A program made the position numbers and the translations under genes. From Thraustochytrium sp. TN22 (lineage: Eukaryota > Sar > Bigyra > Thraustochytrida > Thraustochytriidae), in contig JABLUY010000113.1 in assembly GCA_013306675.1 (NCBI GenBank), positions 1 through 64,000 on the forward strand: a DNA stretch of 64,000 bases, in the 5' to 3' direction. Below the pieces are notes generated by a model. The model was not told where the DNA came from and made no database searches. It saw nothing but the letters and a program-made list of their open reading frames with translations. This document shows, one piece after another, positions 52,916 to 60,981 of this stretch. How positions within the stretch are numbered: position 1 is the stretch's first letter; each line of letters begins with the position of its first letter.

Positions 52916-54529
52916 TTACAGGCTGAGCAATAAGTGCAGCTCTGGGTCCATGACGGCGTTTGGGAGCCAAGAGATGCGGTCCGCCGCCAGCATGGACTCG
53001 AGCGCATCGCCAGGCAGATGCGTGGTCGTTGGTACAAGGTCGCCCTTGACGAGGTCCGCGTACGCCTTGTCGCGCACCCAAGACGCAGCCAGCGGCGCGC
53101 TGGCAACCTTGGCGGCGCCAATGGAGATGCGCTGGCCCTCCTCCCACTCAGACACCACATGCAAAACATCGCCGGCCGCGGAGACCACCTGCGCAGTGAA
53201 GGTTCCGTGAGGAAGGCCGTCGGCCCAGGTGCCCTGAGCGAGCACGCCTTGCGCAGGGAACTCTAGCTCGCCTCGGCCGTGGCGCTGCGCAGAGCGCCAG
53301 CGGCCGCGAAAGGTGGTCCCATCGCGGGCGCAGACGACGCCCGCGTGCGGCGCGCCGTCGCGCATGAGGCCGGCAAAGACCAGACTGCCCTCGCCCGCGC
53401 CCTCGAGCGCAAAGCCCGAGGTGGATGGCGGGCGAACGCCGCGTGGGGCGGCGGCCTGGTCCCAGGTCCCCACCGCGCAGCGGTCGGCCTTCATCCAGCA
53501 GCCGAAACCGCGCGGCATGCCGTCCTCGTCCAGGAGGCCAACATAGCAGCCATCCTGGGACCGCCGCGTGCCGAGGCCGCCCAGGCGGTCGTCGGTCGCC
53601 TTGCATGAGACCGTGTCGCCGTTTTTGGTCGTGTATCGCGCGCGGCCCTGCAGCTTGCCGTGGAGCCAGAAGCCGTCGAGCTGCTCGCCCTCGCGGTAGG
53701 CGCAGCGCGCGAAGCCGTGCAGCTCGTCGTTCTGGAAATAGCCCTCGACGCGGTCTCCGTTGGAGAATTGCCGCGTGCCCCAGCCGTACGCCTTGCCGGC
53801 TTGCCAGCCGCCGTCGTGCTCGGTGCCATTCGAGAGGCGGCGCTTGCCGCGTCCGTGCGGCACGCCGGCCTGCAGGTCGCCAACATACACGTGGCCCTCG
53901 GCCCAGCGATAGACGCCGCGAACCACCTGGTTGTCCTCAAAGACGCCGTCCACCCGGTCGCCGTTCGCATACACCAGGCTGCCCGGACCGTGCATGCATC
54001 CCGCGCGATAGAAGCCGCTGTGGTAGCTCCCGTTGCTAAACTCGGTGCTGCCCTTCCCTTCGCGCAGGAGTGCCTCGCTGAACTCGCCCTCGTAGACCCC
54101 AAAGCTGGCGCGCACCACGCCCACGCCCACCATCGCGTCGCCTTCCCAGACGCCCTCGAAGACCATGCCGTCCACCTCCCGCGTCTCGCCTCGCCACGAC
54201 CCGCTCCTGCGCGCGCGTCGTCGGCTGCCGCCCGCGGACGACTTGCGCCGCGGCCGCATGCCCACGTCGGGCGACGCCCCCGCTGTCCTCGCCTTGCCGG
54301 CGCCCTCCAGCTCCTCGTCGTCGTCGGCCTTCCCGGCGCCCGCGAGCTCTCCCGGCGCCGCCGCGCGCGTTTCGGCCTTGGTCGCCGCCGCTCTCGCGCT
54401 ACCTGCGCTGCCGCCGCCGCTGCCGCCGCTGCTCCTGCGTCTGCCGCCGCCGCCGCCGCCGCCGCCGCCGCGCGCGTCCTGCACGCCCGCGGTACGCCCG
54501 CGGCCCGCGCCGCCGCGGCTCCTGCGCAT
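52916..54529 (-). CDS. MORN-repeat protein
   Basis: The protein has 537 residues. About the first 115 are Gly/Ser/Arg/Ala low complexity. The rest is a run of MORN units (membrane occupation and recognition nexus) of about 23 residues: 'VYEGEFSEALLREGKGSTEF', 'YHSGFYRAGCMHGPGSLVY', 'VYVGDLQAGVPHGRGKRRL', 'DGGWQAGKAYGWGTRQF' and 'VEGYFQNDELHGFARCAY'. Some later units are degenerate. MORN proteins bind membranes or act as scaffolds at basal bodies, division sites and junctions; no enzyme domain is attached. A short C-terminal region ('WLPNAVMDPELHLLLSL') has no match I know. The start at 54529 is one choice; other ATGs exist in the low-complexity part (for example near 54258). It is divergent from the TIR-like/TPR gene. 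Confidence 0.85.
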   Translation of the reverse strand: MRRSRGGAGRGRTAGVQDARGGGGGGGGGRRRSSGGSGGGSAGSARAAATKAETRAAAPGELAGAGKADDDEELEGAGKARTAGASPDVGMRPRRKSSAGGSRRRARRSGSWRGETREVDGMVFEGVWEGDAMVGVGVVRASFGVYEGEFSEALLREGKGSTEFSNGSYHSGFYRAGCMHGPGSLVYANGDRVDGVFEDNQVVRGVYRWAEGHVYVGDLQAGVPHGRGKRRLSNGTEHDGGWQAGKAYGWGTRQFSNGDRVEGYFQNDELHGFARCAYREGEQLDGFWLHGKLQGRARYTTKNGDTVSCKATDDRLGGLGTRRSQDGCYVGLLDEDGMPRGFGCWMKADRCAVGTWDQAAAPRGVRPPSTSGFALEGAGEGSLVFAGLMRDGAPHAGVVCARDGTTFRGRWRSAQRHGRGELEFPAQGVLAQGTWADGLPHGTFTAQVVSAAGDVLHVVSEWEEGQRISIGAAKVASAPLAASWVRDKAYADLVKGDLVPTTTHLPGDALESMLAADRISWLPNAVMDPELHLLLSL

Positions 54530-54887
54530 GCGGCCGCCCGCGCGCCGCAGCGCCGCAGCAGCGCCGCGCGCCGCGCGCCGCGCGCCCGCGCGCCGCGCGC
54601 GCCGCGCGCCCGCGCGGCCGCGCGAGCGAAGGAAGCCAGGGGTCTGCCGCCGCGCCGGCCGCCGCGCCGCGCGCCTCTACGTGACACGGCCATGCCTTGT
54701 GCAGCGGCAGCCTCGCCATGGGCGAGCCATTCTGATTTCAAAACGCGGCGGCGCGCGGGCGCGGGCGCGGGCGCGGCGCGGGCGGGCGCGGGCGGGCGCG
54801 GGCGGGCGCGAGCGCGGCGCGGGCGCGGCGCGGCGCGGTCGGCGCGATCGGCGCGGCGCGGCGCGGGCCGCGGCGCGGGCCAGCACC
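54530..54887. promoter_or_regulatory. Divergent spacer between MORN and TIR-like/TPR genes
   Basis: 358 bp of GCGCG-rich sequence. Near the plus-strand start it has GGCGCGGGCGC repeats (about 54752-54830) and GCGCGGCGCGG runs. It likely holds promoters for both genes. Confidence 0.45.
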
Positions 54888-57800
54888 ATGGCGGCGGCGG
54901 AGGGGGCTGCGGACGAGGCGGCGGCCGGCGAGGGCGCGGCGGAGAACGAGGTGATGGGCGTGAGCATGGAGTTCCTGCTGGAGTGGATGAGCATGTACAC
55001 GAGCTACACGACGGCGGAGATATGCGAGGCGGTGCGCAAGAAGACGGCGGCGAGGAGGTGCGCCTTCGTGGAGCTGCTGGCGGAGCAGGAGGAGCACGCG
55101 GATAATGTGGGGCCGGCAAGCCTGTACCTGTGCCACGGGTGGGCGCACTCTTTCCACGACACCGTCATGGCGGTGCAGACGCACTACCTGGAGTTCCCTG
55201 ACGTGCGGATGGACGAGACCTTTGTGTGGATCGACATCTTGTGCGTGAACCAGCACGAGCTGGAGGAGAGCTTGGACGACCTGGAGGCAGCAGCACAGCG
55301 CATCAAGGCGGCGCAGGCGCTGATTGAGAGCATCGGCTGCACGATCGTGGCGATGCCCTTTCCCGTGGCGGTCGCAGAGGACGAGGGCGAAGAGGGCGCG
55401 GGCGGCTCTTCGGCGCCGCTGACCATCGCCAGGCCGCCCCTGCCACCGCTCCCGTTCTCGTCCTCGTCCTCATCCTCGTTGGTGTCGTCGGCGCACTCCG
55501 AACAGGAGGGCGAGCAGCGGCAGGGCAACGCGGGGTCCATTCTGCGGCGCGCCTGGTGCCTGTGGGAGATCCTGTGCAGCAACCCGCAGACCACGGTGGT
55601 GGCGCTCTTCGCGGGCGAGCGGCGGCAGTTCTTGCGGGACCTGGAGCATCAGCCGGCCGTGGTCCTGGCGATGCTGCGCGCAGCGACGCGGTGCACGATG
55701 AGCGAGAGCAGCTCGCCAGCCGACACGGACCGGCTCTTGCACACCTTCGAGGACTGGACGTTGTCAGGTGTCAAGGCCGGGCCGGAGCAGATCGGGTTCG
55801 ACCTGGTGGATGAGCGCGTGCGGCTGTCGCTGAGCCGGTGGGTGGCCGAGGAGGCCTGGACGCTGCTGCTGAGCAAGCAGCGCGACATCGAGCGCGAGTA
55901 CGCAGATCCCTTCGTGCAGCCGCGCAACCCGGGGGGGCAGAGTCTGCGCAACAAGCTGCGGCAGCAAGCCATCTGCATGTACAAGATAATCGCAGCGTTC
56001 AGGGAGGAGAACATGGTGCCGTATGCGATCGAGCTGTGCTCGGCCATGATGCACGAGCACGAACGCTTCCGCGGGCAGCTGGACTATGATCAGACCACGG
56101 CAGCCAACATCTGCCAGCTGGCGAAGCTGCACGAGGAGGCCGGCAACGTGCAGGAGGCCTTGGGTCTGTACAAGAACTGCCTGGAGCTGAGCCGGCGCAT
56201 CGCGCCCGAGTTTGTGGACGATGCGCTGCAGGGCATGGGCCAGTGCAAGTGGCATCTGGGCGATCGCGCGGGCGCCGTGGAGGCCTTCCGCGAGATCGTC
56301 GAGATGGCGCGCCGCGCGCTGCAGGCGCGATCTAGTAGCCTGAGCCGGCGCTCTCTCTCCAACGCGCTCTTCGTACTGGGGACGCATGTACGCGAGATGA
56401 GCCCGGGCAAGGACGGTCTGGGCGAGGCCATCGCGCTCTTCGAGGAGGCCATGAATCTGGCCGCTGACCTTTACGCGGAGGAGGAGTCCGAGGAGACCAT
56501 TGTGGGCCTGCGTGAACTAGCGCACCTGCTCTGGCAGCAGGACCGCTTCAAGGAGGCTGCCGCGTACTACGAGCGCCTGCTGACGCTGCAGGAAGTGTGC
56601 ACGCGCGAGGGCGGCGAGATCTTGATCCAGGACCCGGACTCGGACGACCTGCCGCCGCGTACAATGGGCGAGGACGACGTGAGCACGGACTTTCGCAATC
56701 TGGCTCGCTGCCTCATGAACGTGAGCGAGGAGGAGAACCCGCGCGCTCTCAAGGAGGCGGCCGAGTTCTGCCGCGCGGCGCTGGACCTGGACATCAAGCG
56801 CCACGGCAGCGTGAGCCCCACGACGCTCAAGGATCTGAAGCTCCTGGCGGAGATCGAGCAGCGCCGCGGCAACACGGACCGCAGCGAGGCGCTCCAGGCG
56901 AAGCTGACGGACATTCAGGTCCACGTGCAGCGCTCGCGTTTGCGCGCCGGCCCGCTCGTGGAGCTGCGCGAGTCGCACTTTTCCGAGTTCGAGCGGGCGC
57001 TGCCGGGCCTGCTGGCCGACATCAAGTCGACCGGCCGCTATGAGGAGGTAGCGGATGGGCTCACGAACCTGAGCGCCTTTAATGAGCAGCGCGGCGCCTT
57101 CGTCAAGGCTATTGCGTATCTGGGTGAGGCCGCCAAACTCCTGCTTTTTGCCTTGCGCCGCTGGGACACGGACGCCAGCGCGCAGTGGCGCGCGCGCGCA
57201 CTGCACCGCGAGCTGCGCGACGACCTGGTGCACCTCTTCCAGCTCTTCCGCATAGCGGACAAGGTGGAGGCGCTGGTGCCGCACTGCTCAAACTTTGTCA
57301 AGATGGTCAAGTTCTACTTCCGCGACGATTCCGGCAGCGACAACGCCATTCTGGCGCTCGATGTGTACGGCCAACTTCTGCACAGCACCAACCACCGGCG
57401 CGAGGCGGCGCAAGCGCTCGAGGAGGCTGCTCAGCTGGCGGATCAGGTCTACGGAGAGGCGCCCAACCAGCAGTGGGTCGATCTTCTGCAGCACCTCTCG
57501 CTCGTCTACAAGGCGCTCGACGACAGGGAGAAATACATGAAGCTGAACGAGCGCATCTTGGAGATGCACTCAAAGCTGCACGGCCGCGACTCCGAGGACA
57601 CTGCCGCCGTGCTCTACCAGCTCGCGGCATCCCAGCTCGCCCTTGCCGAGGAGTGCGCCGATCCGCGCGACGCCATTTCGCGCTCGCTCTGCGCCAAGGC
57701 AGGCGCGCTCCTCGAAGAAGCCATCGCGCTGCTGCAGTCCTTCGCGGACGCCGCTTACCCGGGCGACGCCATCGAGGAGAACATTGCCATTTTTCAGCGC

Positions 57801-58631
57801 GAGCTTGCCGGCGTCTACCTCACGCAGGGCCGTGTGCACGATGCGCTCGAACAGATGCTGCAGGTGGTCGACCTGCACGAGCTGCTCTACGACCAGGAGG
57901 ACCCGCACGACTCGCTTGCCATCCAACAGGACTGCTACTTTCTTGAGCAGCTCAGGCAGCGTGCGGCGCGGCCCGTCGCGGACGCTGCTCCCGACGAGGG
58001 CCCTGATCTGGACGACGCCGGGGCAGCAGCCGCCCTTGCCCTTGCCGCCAAGGAGGCTAATGCGGTCGGCCAGTCGAATGGCCACCACGAGCCGGCGGAG
58101 ACGCAGGCGGCCGAGCCCGAGACCTCCGCGACCTCTGCGCCAGACGAGGGCGCGGACAAGAAGGAGTCTGAGCAGGAGTCCGAGCAGGAGTCTGAGCAGG
58201 AGTCTGAGCAGGAGCTAGAAAATGGCGAAACGGAGGGAGACCGCAACGCGGTCAAGGCAAATGGCGCGACCGCGGCAGGCCACGTCGGGTTGCGCGACAA
58301 GGAGAAAGAGGCTGCCACATCCAAGCCAGAGGCGGAGGCCGAGCTCGAGCCTGGGCTCGCCCAGGCGCTGGAGCAGCCCGGGGATTCGCCGGCGGTGCCT
58401 CAGGTCGCGGCCGCGGAGGCAGGGGCGGCAGTGCGCCCGCCGCCTGCCGCTTCTGCCGTTTCTGTCGCTGATCCTGCCGCTCTTCCTGCTGCCGATGCTG
58501 AAGCTCGTCGGAGTGCGCCGTCTTCACTAGGTGCGTCGGCGGCGTACTCAGCGCCGCCAGATCTGCCGGCTGCGACGGGGCCCAGGGCGTCCTCGCAAGC
58601 GCCCAAGTCGTCTTGCTGCCTGTTGAGCTGA
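54888..58631 (+). CDS. TIR-like/TPR protein with C-terminal CaaX box
   Basis: The protein has 1247 residues. The N-terminal domain (about 30-245) has the layout of TIR-like domains: 'ASLYLCHGWAHSFHDTV', then 'FVWIDILCVNQH', 'ALIESIGCTIVAMPFP' and 'RRAWCLWEILCS'. The last places Glu227 where TIR NADases have their catalytic Glu (WCLDEL). A Ser-rich loop of about 55 residues interrupts it. Residues about 400-1020 are helical TPR-like repeats ('LAKLHEEAGNVQEALGLYKN', 'LAHLLWQQDRFKEAAAYYER'). An acidic tail contains four ESEQ repeats, and the last residues are Cys-Cys-Leu-Leu-Ser: a CLLS CaaX box with an extra Cys, fit for farnesylation and palmitoylation. TPR proteins with such a front domain occur in protists, function unknown. 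The TIR relation and NADase activity are inferences. Confidence 0.78.
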   Translation: MAAAEGAADEAAAGEGAAENEVMGVSMEFLLEWMSMYTSYTTAEICEAVRKKTAARRCAFVELLAEQEEHADNVGPASLYLCHGWAHSFHDTVMAVQTHYLEFPDVRMDETFVWIDILCVNQHELEESLDDLEAAAQRIKAAQALIESIGCTIVAMPFPVAVAEDEGEEGAGGSSAPLTIARPPLPPLPFSSSSSSSLVSSAHSEQEGEQRQGNAGSILRRAWCLWEILCSNPQTTVVALFAGERRQFLRDLEHQPAVVLAMLRAATRCTMSESSSPADTDRLLHTFEDWTLSGVKAGPEQIGFDLVDERVRLSLSRWVAEEAWTLLLSKQRDIEREYADPFVQPRNPGGQSLRNKLRQQAICMYKIIAAFREENMVPYAIELCSAMMHEHERFRGQLDYDQTTAANICQLAKLHEEAGNVQEALGLYKNCLELSRRIAPEFVDDALQGMGQCKWHLGDRAGAVEAFREIVEMARRALQARSSSLSRRSLSNALFVLGTHVREMSPGKDGLGEAIALFEEAMNLAADLYAEEESEETIVGLRELAHLLWQQDRFKEAAAYYERLLTLQEVCTREGGEILIQDPDSDDLPPRTMGEDDVSTDFRNLARCLMNVSEEENPRALKEAAEFCRAALDLDIKRHGSVSPTTLKDLKLLAEIEQRRGNTDRSEALQAKLTDIQVHVQRSRLRAGPLVELRESHFSEFERALPGLLADIKSTGRYEEVADGLTNLSAFNEQRGAFVKAIAYLGEAAKLLLFALRRWDTDASAQWRARALHRELRDDLVHLFQLFRIADKVEALVPHCSNFVKMVKFYFRDDSGSDNAILALDVYGQLLHSTNHRREAAQALEEAAQLADQVYGEAPNQQWVDLLQHLSLVYKALDDREKYMKLNERILEMHSKLHGRDSEDTAAVLYQLAASQLALAEECADPRDAISRSLCAKAGALLEEAIALLQSFADAAYPGDAIEENIAIFQRELAGVYLTQGRVHDALEQMLQVVDLHELLYDQEDPHDSLAIQQDCYFLEQLRQRAARPVADAAPDEGPDLDDAGAAAALALAAKEANAVGQSNGHHEPAETQAAEPETSATSAPDEGADKKESEQESEQESEQESEQELENGETEGDRNAVKANGATAAGHVGLRDKEKEAATSKPEAEAELEPGLAQALEQPGDSPAVPQVAAAEAGAAVRPPPAASAVSVADPAALPAADAEARRSAPSSLGASAAYSAPPDLPAATGPRASSQAPKSSCCLLS
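58163..58216 (+). repeat. GAGCAGGAGTCT 12-bp repeat encoding (Glu-Ser-Glu-Gln)n
   Basis: About four copies of a 12-bp unit lie in the acidic tail of the TIR-like/TPR gene. Confidence 0.9.
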
Positions 58632-58863
58632 CACTGAGTCCGGGCTCCTTTGAAGTGGCATGCGAATGAAGACACCAATACCATGGATGCACCATGCATG
58701 GTACGACGGTGATGAACATGAAACCAACATCTGTTTTTGATCTTTTCATCAGCGATGAACTCGCACGTGCTCTTTTTTCTTGCCGGCAGTGTTGAGCATG
58801 AACTTCACATTATTTTTGGATCTCTTCCTGCTTGTATTTATCTTACAGCTTTGGGGTCTCCGC
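58632..58863. other. Spacer between convergent TIR-like/TPR and SYLF genes
   Basis: 232 bp, AT-richer than the genes, with T-rich stretches (58730-58780 and 58805-58850) suited to 3' ends. No gene is seen. Confidence 0.5.
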
Positions 58864-59745
58864 TCAGAACTCAAAGGATAGCACGCGCGCAGGCGGCACG
58901 ACGACCTTCTTTGCCTCTGCGGAGTTGTCCAGCTCCACGGGCTTGGCGAGAGGGAGGTCGTGCGCAGTGGCTGAGGAGGCTGGCGATGCGGCTGGTGTGG
59001 AGATCGGCGAGTCCACAGCTTCGCCGTTTTGGTCATCGTCATCGCCGTTGCCGCTCTCTTTGGCGAGGAGCTTGTCGTTGAGGCGACTTGGATCGGCATG
59101 GGCGGGCTTGCCCTTTTCCAGGTTCTCGAGCACGTGATGCAGCGCGATGAGAGCGTCACGCTTTCTGCCGAGAGGCACCTTGACCTGGCCGCCGAAGACG
59201 GTGCGCTGGGACGCTTCCGAGGTCTCGTAGAAACTAATATTCTGCTGCGGGTTGGTTGTGATGATGACGCCCTCGACCGAGAGGCCGAAGAAGACGCCCT
59301 TGGACGTGCCGAAGGCAGCGACGCCCGTGAGCGAGCGCTGGTTGGCGGCGACGCCGGCCTTGACCACAGCGCCAACGTTGAACGTCGTGACACTGAGGTC
59401 GCTGCTGATCTGCAGACTGCCGGCATTCTCGAAGCGGCGAACAGCGGCGCGCGACTTGAGCAGCAGGACGAGCTGCTCCTTGTGAAGGCCGAACTGCAGG
59501 CCAGCGCCGCCCTGCGCGAGAACGATGGCCACCGGGTTGCTCCAGCCGCCTTCGGGCTCGCGCTTCATAAAGAAGCCGCGCCCGAGCGCGCCTGAGAAGA
59601 ACCACGCGCCCTTGATGATGCTCAGGAACACGATGCCCTCTGCGCGCTGCAGTTCCCGCTGCGAGCACGCGTCCGCGGTCTGCGCGCGCTGCAGAATCGT
59701 CTGCGCGCTGCGCAAGTTGCTCGCCATGCTCAGCCTGGACGTCAT
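58864..59745 (-). CDS. SYLF (Ysc84/SH3YL1-type) domain protein
   Basis: The protein has 293 residues. The SYLF domain (DUF500) fills about residues 30-205: 'AEGIVFLSIIKGAWFFSGALGRGFFMKR', 'GGWSNPVAIVLAQGGAGLQFGLHKE', 'LLLKSRAAVRRFEN', 'ISSDLSVTTFNVG' and 'YETSEASQRTVFGG'. In Ysc84 and SH3YL1 this domain binds phosphoinositides and, in fungi, actin, during endocytosis. No SH3, FYVE or other partner domain is attached; the C-terminal 85 residues are acidic and Pro/Ser/Ala-rich. The start is the first of two ATGs (59745, with 59727 also possible). The family call is firm; the membrane-binding role follows from the family. Confidence 0.9.
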   Translation of the reverse strand: MTSRLSMASNLRSAQTILQRAQTADACSQRELQRAEGIVFLSIIKGAWFFSGALGRGFFMKREPEGGWSNPVAIVLAQGGAGLQFGLHKEQLVLLLKSRAAVRRFENAGSLQISSDLSVTTFNVGAVVKAGVAANQRSLTGVAAFGTSKGVFFGLSVEGVIITTNPQQNISFYETSEASQRTVFGGQVKVPLGRKRDALIALHHVLENLEKGKPAHADPSRLNDKLLAKESGNGDDDDQNGEAVDSPISTPAASPASSATAHDLPLAKPVELDNSAEAKKVVVPPARVLSFEF

Positions 59746-60981
59746 CCTGTCTTGCTCGGCTTGTTGTCTTGCTTCTCCTGTCCTCTTGCTTGCTTTCTCT
59801 TGCTTGCTTTGCTGGTGCTGGTGCTCCTGCTGCCCGCGACGAAAACAGTTCTGCTTGCCGCTTGGCCGGCCCAGCCTGCTCGCCCGTTCGCTTGCCGCGC
59901 TGCAAGTGCGCTGCAGCCAGTCGCAGCCGACGCGGCGTACGGCGGCGGCGCCTCTATCCGAGTCTATCGCTCAACGCGCCCCGCGTCACCGCTTCCGGGT
60001 CTTGCGCAGCACTCAAGCGGGTCTCGGCCGATGTGGGCTTGGCCGCCGCTGCGCCCGGTGCGCCGTGCGGCGCCCGCTCTCTGCGCAGGCACTCACTCCC
60101 ACTCGAAGCCCGGACCGTTCGCCTGGCCTCGCCTGGCCTCGCCTGGCCCACCTCCCGCGTCACGTCGGCCTCGAGCGGGCAGCTAGCTCACAGACAGCAA
60201 AGGCGGTCTGCGTCGGGCCTGCTCGCGCCGCTCGCGGGCTGCCTGGCTGCCATCACCACTGGCAGGCCTGGCGCTGCGGACCGGCGGCGGCTACGCCTCT
60301 GGTTCGACGGCGGCCCTGGCCGCGATTCTGATTCGGTTGCGAAGTCCAGCGCGCCGGACGGAAGTCGCAGTGACATTTCCACTCGCCCACAGCCTGCACT
60401 GGAAGGCGAGGTCACGGTAGACTACGGTGGCCCTGCGCAGTGGCACCGGCACTGCACCGTCACTGCAGCATGGCATCAATGCCAGGCTCAGCCGACCTGA
60501 CGATGCGCCACGGAAGACTCGCAGGGCGCTGCTGCAGTGCGGCCGCCGGTGATAGCTTCTTGCGACCGTCCCCAGCTCTTGTTGCCAAACTTAGGGGTTG
60601 GGACCTAGGCTTCGGTGCGGTTCAGGAGCTCGGGTCCTTGGCAGCGTGGCGCGGCGCGGCGCGAAGTCGGCGCTGCCGAACTTCTCGATGTTGCGTGCTT
60701 TGCTGTGCTTGCTGAAGCGCACGCAGCTGGCGCGTTAACGTCGCGGTCGGATGCGAAAATGGTCACCGTGGCCGCACCGGGACTTTTTTCCCTTCGTGCG
60801 GCCCGCCAGGCAGATGATTGGTACCCTAGGCGCCAGTACCGCGCCGCGTTTACGTGCTCTCTTTAGGCAAGGCGACCGACTTCGGTCCTGAAGCATGACG
60901 GCCTGGACCGAATCGCACAAAGAAAAATCATTACCGTGGAGTAGGCCTAGGCTAGCCTACTCACAGACATCAACGGCATGA
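59746..60981. other. 1.2 kb gene-poor stretch between SYLF and AAA genes
   Basis: Both flanking genes are on the minus strand, so this is SYLF promoter plus AAA 3' sequence. It is less GC-rich and lacks a believable protein in any frame. It holds a CTCGCCTGGC repeat (60123-60150) and an 8-bp inverted repeat (60939-60962). A small unrecognised or noncoding gene cannot be excluded. Confidence 0.5.
60939..60962. repeat. Inverted repeat GAGTAGGC...GCCTACTC
   Basis: A perfect 8-bp inverted repeat with an 8-bp centre (CTAGGCTA), starting 20 bp past the AAA gene's stop codon in its direction of transcription. It could form a 3'-UTR hairpin. Confidence 0.6.
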
